Part shown: positions 9,644 through 19,566 of the stretch, in pieces
Layout: the number at the start of each line of letters is the position of its first letter
Numbering within the stretch: position 1 is the stretch's first letter
From: Deltaproteobacteria bacterium
GTDB taxonomy: Bacteria; Myxococcota_A; UBA9160; UBA4427
DNA length: 64,000 nt
Direction: 5' to 3'
Assembly: GCA_002691205.1 (NCBI GenBank)
Contig: NZHD01000009.1
Span: forward strand, 1-64,000
Translations under genes and position numbers: made by a program
Notes under the pieces: model-generated
What the model saw: the letters and a program-made list of their open reading frames with translations, nothing else
What the model was told of the DNA's origin: nothing
The model's database searches: none

Positions 9644-9814
9644 AAGGGCGAAGATTACTTCCTTCTTTAAGGTACATCGAGCCTCGCAGACCACGCACCC
9701 AACAAATAAATTGGCCGTCCACCCCCACAGACTCCGCTTTAGCTACCTTACAGGGGTTGTCATGAAAGGCATGAGCCCATGGGACCAAGGCGCTCAGATT
9801 AATCTGGAGAGACC

Positions 9815-11029
9815 ATGAAGAAAGCATTTGAAAGGCGCGAATTTCTAAAAGGCGGGTTAGCCACTCTCGGACTTGGGGTACTCGCCGGTCCCTCAGAGAG
9901 CCTTGCGCAAGCCAACGTCCAAGATCGCGTTCAACGGTATGTCCCCCTCGGACGTACCGGAATGCGTATCTCTGATATCTCCTTCGGCTCGTCTCAAACC
10001 ACAGATCCCGCCGTTGTGCGACACGCCTTCGAGCAGGGCGTAAATTATTTTGATACCGCCGAGGGCTACAACGAGGGATTGAGCGAAGAAGCCATCGGCC
10101 AAGCGCTTTCAGGCTCACGCGATCAAATTTATCTTGCGAGCAAAGTTAAATGCATGCCGGAAACAACACAGTCCGAGTTGATGAAGTCCCTCGAAGGCTC
10201 CCTGTCTCGACTCCGCACCGATTATGTCGATGTCTACTTCAACCATGCCGTAAACAGCGTCGACCGACTCAAGAACGACGAGTGGTACGAATTCGTCAGC
10301 AAAGCCAAGGCCCAGGGGAAACTTCGCTTCACCGGAATGTCGGGGCACTCGGGTCGGCTGGGGGAGTGCCTTGAGTATGTCATCACTCACGATGCCGTTG
10401 ACGTCGTCCTCGTCTCGTATAACTACGGGCAGGACCCAGGGTTTCTCAAAAGCCTCATGAAGGACTTCGATTTAATTTCAGTCCAACCGAACCTCCTTCA
10501 GCAACTGGCCAAAGCCCACGAGAAAGGCATCGGCGTTATCGCCATGAAAACCCTACGCGGCGCGCGACGACACGACATTGCGGCCTTTGAAAAACCTGGA
10601 CTGACCTTTCCTCAAGCCGCATTCAGCTGGGTTCTCTCAAATCCCAACGTGGATGGGCTTATCGTCTCCATGAAAAGCCCGGAACAAGTCGATGAGTACC
10701 TTGAAGCTTCGGGTTCTCGAACACCGAGGGGAGCGGCCTTGCCGCTTCTGCATCAATATCTGGCCAGCGAACAAAGCGACTACTGCAATCACGGATGTGA
10801 AATCTGCCATGACTCATGCCCCAACGGCGTAGCCATCAATGAGGTCCTGCGTACGCGAATGTACGCCACTCATTATGGAAACCTTGATTACGCCCGAAAA
10901 GACTATGCTCGGCTCGAATCAGGCGCTTCGGCTTGCTCGTCCTGCAGTCATCAAAGCTGTTTGGGGCAATGCCCCAGCGGCCTGTCCGTGGCCCAATTGA
11001 CTCGCTCTGCCCACAAGATGCTTTCTTGA
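9815..11029 (+). CDS. Tat-exported aldo/keto reductase with C-terminal ferredoxin-like cysteines
   Basis: This is a 404-residue protein. A twin-arginine signal (RREFLKGG, residues 8-15, then a hydrophobic stretch) predicts folded export. The middle is an aldo/keto reductase barrel with the catalytic Asp (YFDTAEGY), Tyr, Lys (ASKVK) and His (YFNHA). The last about 70 residues carry two cysteine clusters, CNHGCEICHDSC and CSSCSHQSCLGQC, suited to binding iron-sulfur centres. This AKR plus ferredoxin-like tail is seen in other predicted oxidoreductases of unknown substrate. The ATG follows GGAGAG. Periplasmic location of an NADPH-type barrel is odd, because NADPH is not available there. Confidence 0.87.
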   Translation: MKKAFERREFLKGGLATLGLGVLAGPSESLAQANVQDRVQRYVPLGRTGMRISDISFGSSQTTDPAVVRHAFEQGVNYFDTAEGYNEGLSEEAIGQALSGSRDQIYLASKVKCMPETTQSELMKSLEGSLSRLRTDYVDVYFNHAVNSVDRLKNDEWYEFVSKAKAQGKLRFTGMSGHSGRLGECLEYVITHDAVDVVLVSYNYGQDPGFLKSLMKDFDLISVQPNLLQQLAKAHEKGIGVIAMKTLRGARRHDIAAFEKPGLTFPQAAFSWVLSNPNVDGLIVSMKSPEQVDEYLEASGSRTPRGAALPLLHQYLASEQSDYCNHGCEICHDSCPNGVAINEVLRTRMYATHYGNLDYARKDYARLESGASACSSCSHQSCLGQCPSGLSVAQLTRSAHKMLS

Positions 11030-11225
11030 GTTCGCCTTAGGAATACGCAAACGCAACACCCATTTGGAAGTCGACCACCAACTCTCCACCCCCGTGGAGC
11101 AGACTCGTTTCGCTGGCTCGACTGAAACCACTCCCGGATAGCCCTCGAACGCCTATCATGGACGTAAGGAACCACGTAACATCGGTTCGAATTGAATGGG
11201 CCAGAAGGCCAAAGAGGGGGATCAA

Positions 11226-12512
11226 ATGGAGCAGGCACTCGTCGCCGTCATCGCTCTGCTTCTGGGAGCACTCGTGGCTTGGGTGCTTTTGAAGTCAGCT
11301 CACCGCAAGGTGAGCAACGAGTTGGAGAGTGTAAAAAGAGAGAATCAGCTCAAGGGCGAGGAAATCGCCGGTCGGGAGGCCACCCAAAAATCATTGGAGG
11401 CTCGAATTGAACAGATCACCGCGGATCGCGAATCACTCAAAGAGTCATTTGGTTCTCTGGCGGCTGACCAACTCAAAGCCAATCGAGATGAATTTTTAAA
11501 ACAAGCCGAGGAGCGCTTCGGCAAAAGTGAGCAAAAGCAAACAGGAGAGCTTGAAAAAAGACACGAAGCCATTGAGAAAGAATTCAAAGGCGTCAACGAA
11601 AGTCTTGAGAAGTTCAAAAAGCTTCAAGACGAATATGACAGCCAGCGAATCAAAGACTTCAGCGCGTTGCGACAGCAGATGTCTCAACTCGGTCAGCAGA
11701 CGGAAAAACTGGGCGAATCGGCCACAGGTCTCTCTACGGCACTTCGTGGATCAAGCCAAAGTCGGGGCAAATGGGGCGAGATGGCCCTGCGAAACATTGT
11801 CGAAGCGGCGGTCATGACCGCTCACTGTGACTTCATAGAACAGACCACGGACGACACGGGGCGACGCCCCGATCTTGTCGTGAAACTTCCGGGAGAAGCG
11901 GGCATTCCCATTGACGCCAAGGTGCCGTACGCCGACTACGATCGTGGCATGGAGGCCACCGACCCCGAGGTCCGCAAGGGCCATATCAAGAAACATGGTG
12001 ACACCGTCCGCTCCACCATGCTTGAATTGGCAAAGCGGAACTATGCTGATGAAATCGACGGCGAAATTGATTTTACGATCATGTTTATTCCCATCGAAAG
12101 TGTGGCCGCAGCCGCCTTTGCGGTACGACCCGACCTCCAGGAAGAAGCCATTGAACGCCGGGTCTTGATTACAACGCCCGTGACCTTGATCGCCCTACTC
12201 CGCACTGTCGCCATTTACTGGCGACAGGAAAAGATGGCCCACAACGCAAGAGAAGTCTGGGATCAAGCCCAAGAGCTTCACAAGCGCCTGCTGAAATTTC
12301 ATGGGCATTTGTCGGGAGTCGGCAAAGGGCTTCAAACCGCAGTCAAGAAATTCAATGAAGCCGTAGGTTCTTACGAGAGCCGAGTCCTTCCCCAAGGTCG
12401 AAAAATTCAAGAGCTTTCATCAAAGGAAGGCGAAAGCCTTCTCGGAGAGACCTCTCTCCTCATCGAAGCTCACGTCACTCATACCCAAGCCGAACCTGAA
12501 GAAGAGATATGA
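11226..12512 (+). CDS. rmuC: DNA recombination protein RmuC
   Basis: RmuC is a predicted nuclease-like protein that limits inversion and recombination events. The 428-residue protein has an N-terminal membrane helix (about 4-24), a long coiled coil to about 185 rich in Lys/Glu, and the conserved RmuC core. The core includes GKWGE, PDLVVKLPG, IDAKVPYADY and the MFIPIE segment, with the acid/Lys residues of a restriction-endonuclease-like fold. I prefer the ATG at 11226 because GAGGGGG lies six bases upstream; an ATG at 11196 would add ten residues. It stands alone between the AKR gene and the dehydratase pair. Confidence 0.93.
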   Translation: MEQALVAVIALLLGALVAWVLLKSAHRKVSNELESVKRENQLKGEEIAGREATQKSLEARIEQITADRESLKESFGSLAADQLKANRDEFLKQAEERFGKSEQKQTGELEKRHEAIEKEFKGVNESLEKFKKLQDEYDSQRIKDFSALRQQMSQLGQQTEKLGESATGLSTALRGSSQSRGKWGEMALRNIVEAAVMTAHCDFIEQTTDDTGRRPDLVVKLPGEAGIPIDAKVPYADYDRGMEATDPEVRKGHIKKHGDTVRSTMLELAKRNYADEIDGEIDFTIMFIPIESVAAAAFAVRPDLQEEAIERRVLITTPVTLIALLRTVAIYWRQEKMAHNAREVWDQAQELHKRLLKFHGHLSGVGKGLQTAVKKFNEAVGSYESRVLPQGRKIQELSSKEGESLLGETSLLIEAHVTHTQAEPEEEI

Positions 12513-12560
12513 GACGACATTCCGTAAAATCGCGATACACTGTCTGAAAAGGAATAAACT

Positions 12561-13052
12561 ATGGCTGAAAAAATCGACATCACGGACGAAATGCGCGCCG
12601 TCATCGGCGTGGAGTCCGCCCCTTGGATTTACGAAGTCACGACCACCAGCGTGCGCGCCTTTGCCCGCGGCGTAGGCTACACCGACCCGGTCTATTTCGA
12701 CGTGGAGGCCGCCCAAGCAGCGGGATACCGCTCCTTGCCCTGCCCGCCTACCTACCTCGGGACCGCCGTATTTATCCCCGGAAAAAGCAGCGATACCTTT
12801 AGTGGCCCTTTGGGATCGGGACCCAGCCTTAAAATGGATCTTCCCAATCTCCTCGACGGCGGAACCGAGACCGAATACTTTGAAGACATCTGCGCGGGCG
12901 ACACGCTGACCGTCACCAGCAAGACCGCGGACCTCACTGTCCGCGAAGGGCGGTCTACCGGCCAAATGCTCATTGTGACCAGTGAGATGACCTGCACAAA
13001 TCAAGACGGCAAGGTAGTGGCAAAACAACGCGCTCAAGCCCTCTTCTACTAG
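12561..13052 (+). CDS. FAS1-like/MaoC N-terminal-type dehydratase subunit
   Basis: This is a 163-residue hotdog-fold protein of the MaoC_dehydratase_N (HadA/HadC-like) type. It contains FARGVGYTDPVYFD, where active subunits carry GDxNPxH, so it lacks the catalytic His and is probably the structural or substrate-binding partner. The next gene, 93 bases downstream, encodes the subunit with the intact motif. Together they should form a heteromeric (3R)-hydroxyacyl dehydratase or enoyl hydratase. AAGGA precedes the ATG by seven bases. Confidence 0.88.
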   Translation: MAEKIDITDEMRAVIGVESAPWIYEVTTTSVRAFARGVGYTDPVYFDVEAAQAAGYRSLPCPPTYLGTAVFIPGKSSDTFSGPLGSGPSLKMDLPNLLDGGTETEYFEDICAGDTLTVTSKTADLTVREGRSTGQMLIVTSEMTCTNQDGKVVAKQRAQALFY

Positions 13053-13145
13053 TCGGCCCTCGCTGACAAGCGAAAAACGGATAGGCCCAAACGGGCAATA
13101 AACCAAAGGCGCTCACCCGGAAACGGCCACAAAGGAACATGACAC

Positions 13146-13562
13146 ATGCCTCTTGATTGGAACTCTTTTAACGAAGGCGACGCTCTCCCTGAACTAAAGA
13201 AGGCGCCGGGCGTCACCGAACTCGTCAAATATTCGGCTGGAGGAGGTGACTTCAACCCTCTTCACCACGATTTCAACTTTCCTCAAAGCAAAATGATCGG
13301 TTCGATCATTATCCATGGGCGCTTTAAGTACGCGTCTCTGGGCGAACTGGTCTCAAATTGGCTCGACCACGGTGGACGCATTCGATTGCTTTCTTGCCAG
13401 TACCGAGGGATGGACCTTCCGGGCAACGAAATCACCCTCGGCGGCACGGTCAAGCGAAAGTGGGAAGAAGGCGGCGAGAAGCTGGCCGAAGTTGAACTCC
13501 ACGCGACGAATGCCGAGGGCAAGAATACGACCCCGGGCAGCGCCATCGTCGTCTTCGCCTAG
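13146..13562 (+). CDS. MaoC-like (R)-hydratase/dehydratase, catalytic subunit
   Basis: This is a 138-residue hotdog protein with the complete hydratase-2 motif SAGGGDFNPLHHD (about residues 28-40), which supplies the catalytic Asp and His. It pairs with the preceding subunit, like mycobacterial HadAB/HadBC. The reaction is expected to be reversible hydration of a 2-enoyl thioester; chain-length preference cannot be read. The two genes form a small operon that ends convergent with the VWA gene. Confidence 0.9.
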   Translation: MPLDWNSFNEGDALPELKKAPGVTELVKYSAGGGDFNPLHHDFNFPQSKMIGSIIIHGRFKYASLGELVSNWLDHGGRIRLLSCQYRGMDLPGNEITLGGTVKRKWEEGGEKLAEVELHATNAEGKNTTPGSAIVVFA

Positions 13563-13591
13563 ACCAGCGTGGCCAAGAGGCAATCACTCCA

Positions 13592-14803
13592 TCAGTGACG
13601 AGTGACTCCAGGAGACGTGGACGCCTTAGCTCCGATTAAAGCCGTGACGGCATCTTGAATCCCATCTAGGCTCAGCCCGTACATGGGAAAGATATCTTTG
13701 ATGACCTTAGTGGTGCGCGTGTATTCCCAATCCGAAGGGGGGTCGGGATTCAGCCAGACAGCGCGCTTAAAATGATCTCGGATTCGCATTAGCCAATCGA
13801 TCCCTCGAGTGTCCGACTCAAAGCGAGGATTAATATTTCCCCGCGGATTCATCAACTCAGCCGGATGCATAGCCGCGTCGCCTACAATCATCACCTTCCA
13901 GCGATCATCGAGCCGACGCAAAACATCTCCCGTTGGAATCGCATCCTTGAGATAAAGGTCGGCCGTCGTCCCCAGACGTTCGTATGGGCAGTTGTGAAAG
14001 TAATAAGCCTTGAAATCCCGGAGGCCTCTCTCTTCATGAAGCGCCGTTAACAGGCGACTCACCGGCTCATAGTAGGGATCCATCGTGCCCCCTACATCCA
14101 TCAACAAAAGAAGCCGAACGTTGTTGCGGCGCTCAGCTCGATAGACCAACTCAATCTCGCCTGCGTTACGACAAGTCTCATCCACGGTTTCGTCGAGATC
14201 GAGATCGTCCGCCTGCCCCTCACGCGTGAGGCTTCGGAGCCGCTTCAACGCAACCCGAACGTTCCGAATATCCAACGTACTGTCCGTGCGGTAATCCTTA
14301 AATCTTCGGTCCTCGGCGACCTTCATCGCGGATCGATTTTTAGACTCCCCGCCTACTCGAATTCCGGTGGGGTGCTGCCCGCCATGACCAAACGGTGAAT
14401 GCCCTCCCGTTCCTACCCAGCGTCCCCCCCCATCGTGGCGCTCGTCTTGCTCATCGAGGGTCTCAAGATATTTTCGCATGAGCTCGTCTGCATCCAGCTC
14501 TTCGATCATCTTACGCTGCTCTTCCGTCAGCCCTTCGAAATTCTTTGGATTGCTGAGCCAATCCATCAGCTCATCACTGGCCGAAAGCTCGCCCTCTACA
14601 CCGTGAAAAACCTTGGCGAAGACACGATCAAAGGCATCGTAATACGTCTCGCTTTTAATCAAAGTGGCCTTCGCCAAATTGTAAAAAGAAAACAAGCTGC
14701 TGTCGTGAAGGCCCTTCTCGAGAACCGTTACGAGCATCCGCCATTCCTGAATGGCGACGGGCACCCCTTCATCCCGCAGTCCGTAGAACAGATCTAAAAA
14801 CAT
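13592..14803 (-). CDS. VWA domain protein, CoxE-like
   Basis: This is a 403-residue cytoplasmic protein. The N-terminal half is helical (LRDEGVPV...EW, as in CoxE-like proteins) and the C-terminal half is a von Willebrand A domain with the metal-site motif DVGGT at about residue 235. That motif replaces the classic DxSxS. A Gly-rich linker (about 140-160) separates the two. It is preceded 37 bases upstream by a MoxR AAA ATPase. MoxR-VWA pairs act as chaperone-like systems that insert cofactors or remodel complexes. The client is unknown. Confidence 0.85.
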   Translation of the reverse strand: MFLDLFYGLRDEGVPVAIQEWRMLVTVLEKGLHDSSLFSFYNLAKATLIKSETYYDAFDRVFAKVFHGVEGELSASDELMDWLSNPKNFEGLTEEQRKMIEELDADELMRKYLETLDEQDERHDGGGRWVGTGGHSPFGHGGQHPTGIRVGGESKNRSAMKVAEDRRFKDYRTDSTLDIRNVRVALKRLRSLTREGQADDLDLDETVDETCRNAGEIELVYRAERRNNVRLLLLMDVGGTMDPYYEPVSRLLTALHEERGLRDFKAYYFHNCPYERLGTTADLYLKDAIPTGDVLRRLDDRWKVMIVGDAAMHPAELMNPRGNINPRFESDTRGIDWLMRIRDHFKRAVWLNPDPPSDWEYTRTTKVIKDIFPMYGLSLDGIQDAVTALIGAKASTSPGVTRH

Positions 14804-14840
14804 TCGAGCCTCTTCTGAATCACGCCTAAAACACCAAAAG

Positions 14841-15722
14841 TCATTGGTTGTACTTCGGGCCTAAATCGCTCCAGGAGTCAGGCATCTGACCTTCGCCTTG
14901 CTCGAAATCGTGAAGCGCTGTCGTATCCTGCTCGTTTTTCAAGAGTGAGCCGAGAAAGGGAATGTGATTCTGCATCTGTTCTTGGCTCACGCCCGAGCGA
15001 AGCAAGGCCGAAATCCAGTCAATCAATTCTGAGGTCGACGGTTTCTTTCGAAGCTCAGACTGCCCCCTAAGCCAGTAAAACTTGATCAACACTTGATCAA
15101 GAAGCTTCGTATCTAAATTCGGGTGATGAACATCAATGATCTGCCGCATCAATTCGGGCTCAGGAAAATCAATGAAGTGGAAAACGCAGCGACGGAGAAA
15201 AGCGTCGGGCAATTCCTTTTCATTATTTGAGGTAATGATGACAAAAGGACGTTCCTTGGCGGCCACTTCTTCACTGGTCTCCATGACGGTAAAACGCATT
15301 TCATCGATTTCACGAAGAATGTCATTGGGAAACTCGAGATCGGCTTTATCGATCTCATCAATCAGCAAAACGTGACGATTCGAAGCGGAGAAGACTCGAC
15401 CCAAGGGCCCGTACTTGATGTAGCTCCGGATATCGCCCACATCGCCTTCGCCAAACCGAGCATCATTCAGCCTCTGCAAAGTGTCATAGACATACAAGCC
15501 CTCCATAGCCTTGCTGGTGGATTTAATATGCCAAGATTCCATGGGCATCCCCAACCCTTCGGCGACATGCCGAGCCAGAAGCGTCTTGCCTGTGCCGGGT
15601 TCACCCTTAATCAACAAAGGGCGTTCAAGCGCCAACGCACAGTTGACCGCTTCAACGAGAGGGCGCGAGACGATGTACCCATCCGTCCCTTGAAAGCGAT
15701 AGAAGTCTTTTTCATCTGCCAT
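14841..15722 (-). CDS. MoxR-family AAA+ ATPase
   Basis: This is a 293-residue ATPase with Walker A GEPGTGKT (about 39-46), Walker B LLIDEIDKAD (about 113-122), a sensor-1 ITSNNEKELPDAFLRR segment with the arginine finger, and a C-terminal lid. It is the likely partner of the downstream VWA protein and sits 56 bases after the tudor-tailed protein gene. The three probably form one transcription unit reading leftward. Such ATPases typically act in maturation of metalloenzymes or complexes. Confidence 0.92.
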   Translation of the reverse strand: MADEKDFYRFQGTDGYIVSRPLVEAVNCALALERPLLIKGEPGTGKTLLARHVAEGLGMPMESWHIKSTSKAMEGLYVYDTLQRLNDARFGEGDVGDIRSYIKYGPLGRVFSASNRHVLLIDEIDKADLEFPNDILREIDEMRFTVMETSEEVAAKERPFVIITSNNEKELPDAFLRRCVFHFIDFPEPELMRQIIDVHHPNLDTKLLDQVLIKFYWLRGQSELRKKPSTSELIDWISALLRSGVSQEQMQNHIPFLGSLLKNEQDTTALHDFEQGEGQMPDSWSDLGPKYNQ

Positions 15723-15778
15723 GAGGTTCCTACCTAATCCTTTTTCTAAATTTCACACTATGACGCTGATCACGTCGT

Positions 15779-16858
15779 TCAGGAAGACACACGCTCGTGA
15801 ATCAGAAGCTTGCTCTCTTCTCCAAACAGAACTGAGATCTTTCCAGGCCCAAGTCGAGCCTGAACGACTCCACTCCCAAACTTCGGGTGAACCAAAGTAT
15901 CGCCCGGTTCAAAAATTTCAGAGATGGAATAGCTCTTAGGGGCTCGAGTCGGGTCGGCTTCAAGGATCACATCCTCGGCCGAGGCCTTCTTGGCTCGACT
16001 CTTGGGCTTCGGCTTCAACTTGCCGGCGCCGGCCGGCCAAGCCGGAAGAAGCTTCGGAGACTCGGTGATCTGAGGCCCTTCCTCTTCATAGGTCCACGCC
16101 GGCGATCCCGAAAGCTCCAGCCCGAGATAAAAAACTTCAACGCCGATCTGAACAGCCATCTCCCGGCCCAATCGCTCCAGTTCACGAATCCAACCCGCAC
16201 CCTTCTGGGCCTCACGCTTTCGACAAATCTCCCAGTAACGGGGACTCGCAACAATGCACAAGGCGGGCGCTTCATCGTTGATGACTCGCCCGGTCTTTGC
16301 CTCAATCTCGGCTCTCAAAGCGGCTCGGTCTGCATCAACCATGGCCACCTGAGCGAGTCCCGAAAGCAAGGCGCGCAACGGCGTGTCTCCTGCGCCTCCA
16401 CGGGTGGCTTCGGCATCCAGGTATTTTACACGAACCACTGCCAGTCGGTCGTCCGACAGCACGCCCAAAAGATCGAGGTCTTCGACTCCCTTATTGGGGT
16501 CCGCGTCTCCCTTTGCACGATCGGGTGCCGCAGTTCGGAGCGGCACCAGGCTGTCGATAATCTGAAGGGTCTCGCCCGAAGGCAAAGACACTGTCTCTGC
16601 GGCGAGGTTGGCCCAGGCGCCCAGCGCCATAGCCGCATGTCGATCGTCCTTGCCCGACTGAGGAGCCTTGGGAATGCGGCCCGTGCGTACATCGAGATAC
16701 TTCTTGCCTTGCTCAGATCGCTTCGGAGCCGACTCCAGCTCTTTTTGATAAAGCGCCTCAAGCGTCTCGCCCGTCTGCTGCGCGGCGACCGCCTTAAAGC
16801 CCTTCGCTTGCTTAACCTCTCGGTCAACTGAAAGTTCGATCAAGGGATGCAAACTCAA
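15779..16858 (-). CDS. Unknown protein with C-terminal tudor/CarD-like domain
   Basis: This is a 359-residue protein. Residues 1-260 are mixed alpha/beta with no motif that I recognise. A basic Pro/Lys/Ala linker follows (about 270-290). The last about 50 residues (GDTLVHPKFGSGVV...) look like the small SH3/tudor fold found at the C-termini of CarD and UvrD/PcrA proteins, which bind RNA polymerase or DNA. The start is TTG, chosen because a near-perfect AGGAGG lies seven bases upstream. It is first in the MoxR-VWA operon. A nucleic-acid or RNA-polymerase link is inference only. Confidence 0.75.
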   Translation of the reverse strand: MSLHPLIELSVDREVKQAKGFKAVAAQQTGETLEALYQKELESAPKRSEQGKKYLDVRTGRIPKAPQSGKDDRHAAMALGAWANLAAETVSLPSGETLQIIDSLVPLRTAAPDRAKGDADPNKGVEDLDLLGVLSDDRLAVVRVKYLDAEATRGGAGDTPLRALLSGLAQVAMVDADRAALRAEIEAKTGRVINDEAPALCIVASPRYWEICRKREAQKGAGWIRELERLGREMAVQIGVEVFYLGLELSGSPAWTYEEEGPQITESPKLLPAWPAGAGKLKPKPKSRAKKASAEDVILEADPTRAPKSYSISEIFEPGDTLVHPKFGSGVVQARLGPGKISVLFGEESKLLIHERVSS

Positions 16859-17474
16859 TTTTCAACCTCCTGAAATACATTTTCGACCCGATTGGGTCAG
16901 AGAAACAGAACCTCGCCCCATCATGAGGCGCAAAATTCAAAAATCGATGTCCAGCCGAAACGGTCCTAAGACGTTTCCATGCTGAATCACCCATCGACAA
17001 AAACAAAGCCCCAGCCAGTTGCCAGGGCCCTTCCCCTAAAGTTCGCAGACTCACTTCTGCCCGCGCCCCTAAACGTATACTCCACTCCGTTTCGTGTGGT
17101 GTAAACGTGCTTTAAAGACTCAAAGAAAATTAACCGATTGCTCTCTCCGCGTTTATTCTAGGCAATAAAAGACCCTTGGCCTCCCTGCCCTCTAGCATCA
17201 CCGGACTTTCGCCGGCTGAGTGGCAAGGTTAGCGGGATTCCTGAGCCTGCCACATTAAACCCCCTATCAACAAACGCCGACACGAGAGGCGAAGAAGCAG
17301 CCCCCAAGGGGGCCGGGGCCGAATCGAATGCGATGGTTTCAGGAGGCTTCAGATATCCAAAGCCTCCAAATCTCAAATCTCAACGCGCCTCGAATCAAAA
17401 AATAAAAGCCTTTGTGGAGACGATGGGGGTCAGCCAACCTGGGGATGCCTACACTCAAGGGTCAAGGGGCGCCT
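16859..17474. other. Intergenic region of about 0.6 kb, divergent, with hairpins
   Basis: This stretch lies between the leftward MoxR operon and the rightward antiporter gene and should hold both promoters. Weak ORFs on both strands lack family resemblance. It contains an inverted repeat GCCCCC/GGGGGC at 17300-17313 and a perfect 8-base stem GGAGGCTT/AAGCCTCC at 17342-17367 with a 10-base loop. I cannot assign a function. Confidence 0.5.
17342..17367. repeat. 8-bp inverted repeat upstream of antiporter gene
   Basis: The arms are GGAGGCTT (17342-17349) and AAGCCTCC (17360-17367), with a 10-base spacer. It is about 110 bases before the likely antiporter start. Possible roles are operator or leader hairpin; there is no T-run. 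Confidence 0.45.
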
Positions 17475-19469
17475 TTGACCGATACCGCTTTGCTCTTCGA
17501 GTTAATACTTCTGCTGGCCCTGACGGCCGCCGGGCTCGCCTTGTTCGAGCGACTCAGGCTCCCGGCCATCGCTGGCTTTCTCATCGCCGGGGCACTCGCT
17601 GGACCCGGAGCCCTTGGACTTGTCTCCGACCCCGAGCGCGTGCGGGTTCTCGCCGAAATCGGCGTTGTCTTCCTGCTTTTTGAAATCGGGCTTGAACTCC
17701 CCATGGAGAGAATTCGCGAACTCGGCCGAACCGCCCTGGTGGCCGGCGGGGGGCAAGTTTTCATGACCGGCGCCCTTGTCGCGGGCGGCTCCATGCTGCT
17801 GGATCTCCCCGCTGCACCCGCCCTCGTTCTCGCGGGCATCATCTGTATGTCCAGTACCGCTCTGGCTATGCGCATGCTCTCCGACGAAGGTCAGACCGAC
17901 TCTCCTCAAGGACGGCTCGCTCTCGCGATTCTTGTTTTCCAGGATCTCTCTCTCGTGCCTTTTCTCCTCGCGATTCCCTTTTTGGCTGACCACAGCCAGA
18001 TTTCGCCCACCGAACTCTCATTCTCCATTCTGCGCACCCTAGTGGCTCTGGGGGGCGTGCTCTTTGTTGTGCGCTTTGCCGTCCCCCGGATCCTTAACCG
18101 CGTCGCCGAGGCCCGTTCACCTGACCTCTTCAGTCTTCTCGCCCTGCTCATCGTCCTGGGTTCAGCTTTTTTCGCCGAAGAAGTGGGACTGACGTTAGCT
18201 GTGGGCGCTTTCCTCGCTGGAGTTGCGGCCAGCGCCTCTCCCTATGCGCACCAACTTTTCAGCGAGGTTGTACCTTTGCGAGGCGTGGTGCTGGGCATTT
18301 TCTTCACTGCCATCGGAATGCTCTTCATGCCCACAACCCTCATCGAACATGCTCCCCAGGTTGGGCTTTACCTGATCGCTGCTCTTGTCCTTAAAACAGG
18401 CATCATCGCTTTCGCGAGTGTATTTTTTCTCGGTCAGGGCCTACGGGTCGGACTGCTGGCTGGATTCGCACTGGCTCAGACCGGTGAGTTCTCTTTCGTT
18501 CTCGCCGAAGCCGCGGTTCAAGCAGACCTCCTGAGTCCTTCTCTTTATCAGATTGTGCTGGCGGGTTCGATTCTTAGCCTTCTGGCCAGCCCTTTCCTGA
18601 TGCGAGCCGCCCCCCAGATCACAGAATGGGTGAGCCATTGGAGCGGGCATGATTCAGTCGCCCCCCTTGGAGAAGCCTCGCCGTCTATTCCCGAGGACCG
18701 CGTGGTGGTGATTGGGTATGGCCCAGCCGGGCAAACGCTCAGTCGACTCCTCCGTTCCATCGATGTTCCCTACGTGGTACTGGAAAGCAATCCGAATGCG
18801 GTTCGAGACGCGCAAAAGCACAACGAAAACATCATTTTCGGAGATGCCACACGGCCCACGGTCCTCCGGAGACTCTCCATCGCACAAGCCAAACTGGTCG
18901 TTATAGTCATCTCAGACCCGTTGGCTACGCGAAGCATTGTCACCCGGGTTCAACTTGAATCCCCTCATGCGATGATTTTGGCCCGGACCCGCTATGTGGC
19001 TGAAGTGGATCAGCTTGAATCGAGAGGCGCCGCCCAAGTGGTGGCCGAAGAGTTCGAAGGCAGTATTGAGTTAGTGGCCCGGGTGCTAGAAATCTTTGAG
19101 ACGCCGAGAGGGGCCATTTCTCGCTTTACCCAAGCGCTTCGGGACGAAGGCTACGAGGCGATTCGTAGCCCCGCGGCTTTGCCGATGGACCCTTGGCTGG
19201 TTGAACTCCTCGACGAGGTTGGAACAGAATGGATCGAATGCCCTGAGCCCTTTCCTGAAGGCCAAAGTCTGGCGAGCCTCCAAATCCGGGCCCGCACGGG
19301 CTGCGGCGTACTCGTCGTCGAACGCGAGGGGGTGACTCACCCGAACCCCGGAGCCCAGTTCAGCCTAGCCGCCCGAGACCGGATGCTGGTGCTGGGAGAT
19401 CAACAGAATCTCTCAAAACTTCACACCCTCTTGGCGGACCCTTTGTCTAAAAACGTCATAGAAAAATAG
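17475..19469 (+). CDS. Kef-type monovalent cation:proton antiporter with TrkA-N and TrkA-C domains
   Basis: This is a CPA2-family membrane protein of about 664 residues. About twelve helices span residues 1-390. They are followed by a Rossmann TrkA-N domain ([13 protein letters not shown] at about 408) and a TrkA-C domain in the last 80 residues that may bind a nucleotide or other ligand. It should exchange K+ or Na+ for protons under control of the cytoplasmic domains. I chose the TTG at 17475 because AAGGGG precedes it by five bases and the protein then begins directly before helix 1. ATG 17445 and TTG 17412 are in-frame alternatives. No KefF/KefG-type partner is adjacent. Confidence 0.88.
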   Translation: MTDTALLFELILLLALTAAGLALFERLRLPAIAGFLIAGALAGPGALGLVSDPERVRVLAEIGVVFLLFEIGLELPMERIRELGRTALVAGGGQVFMTGALVAGGSMLLDLPAAPALVLAGIICMSSTALAMRMLSDEGQTDSPQGRLALAILVFQDLSLVPFLLAIPFLADHSQISPTELSFSILRTLVALGGVLFVVRFAVPRILNRVAEARSPDLFSLLALLIVLGSAFFAEEVGLTLAVGAFLAGVAASASPYAHQLFSEVVPLRGVVLGIFFTAIGMLFMPTTLIEHAPQVGLYLIAALVLKTGIIAFASVFFLGQGLRVGLLAGFALAQTGEFSFVLAEAAVQADLLSPSLYQIVLAGSILSLLASPFLMRAAPQITEWVSHWSGHDSVAPLGEASPSIPEDRVVVIGYGPAGQTLSRLLRSIDVPYVVLESNPNAVRDAQKHNENIIFGDATRPTVLRRLSIAQAKLVVIVISDPLATRSIVTRVQLESPHAMILARTRYVAEVDQLESRGAAQVVAEEFEGSIELVARVLEIFETPRGAISRFTQALRDEGYEAIRSPAALPMDPWLVELLDEVGTEWIECPEPFPEGQSLASLQIRARTGCGVLVVEREGVTHPNPGAQFSLAARDRMLVLGDQQNLSKLHTLLADPLSKNVIEK

Positions 19470-19566
19470 AACTCCGCTTCGAATCGGAAGCCCCACACGT
19501 CCTCATTCCATTTCCATGCTAAGAAGTAGTTGGGCTACGAATCAAGCCCTCTACAGGAGCCCACGG

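Noticed and set aside
11169-11180. TTCGAAT motif like a tRNA T-arm
   Set aside because: No cloverleaf can be built around it and no acceptor stem pairs.
11037-11225. Leftward 62-codon ORF with a barrel-like end between the AKR and rmuC genes
   Set aside because: The C-terminal strand-like pattern is suggestive, but the frame is short, has no start signals, and nothing else supports a gene.
16824-17054. 76-codon leftward ORF upstream of the MoxR operon
   Set aside because: It overlaps the start of the 15779 gene, lacks a Shine-Dalgarno, and has no family-like composition.
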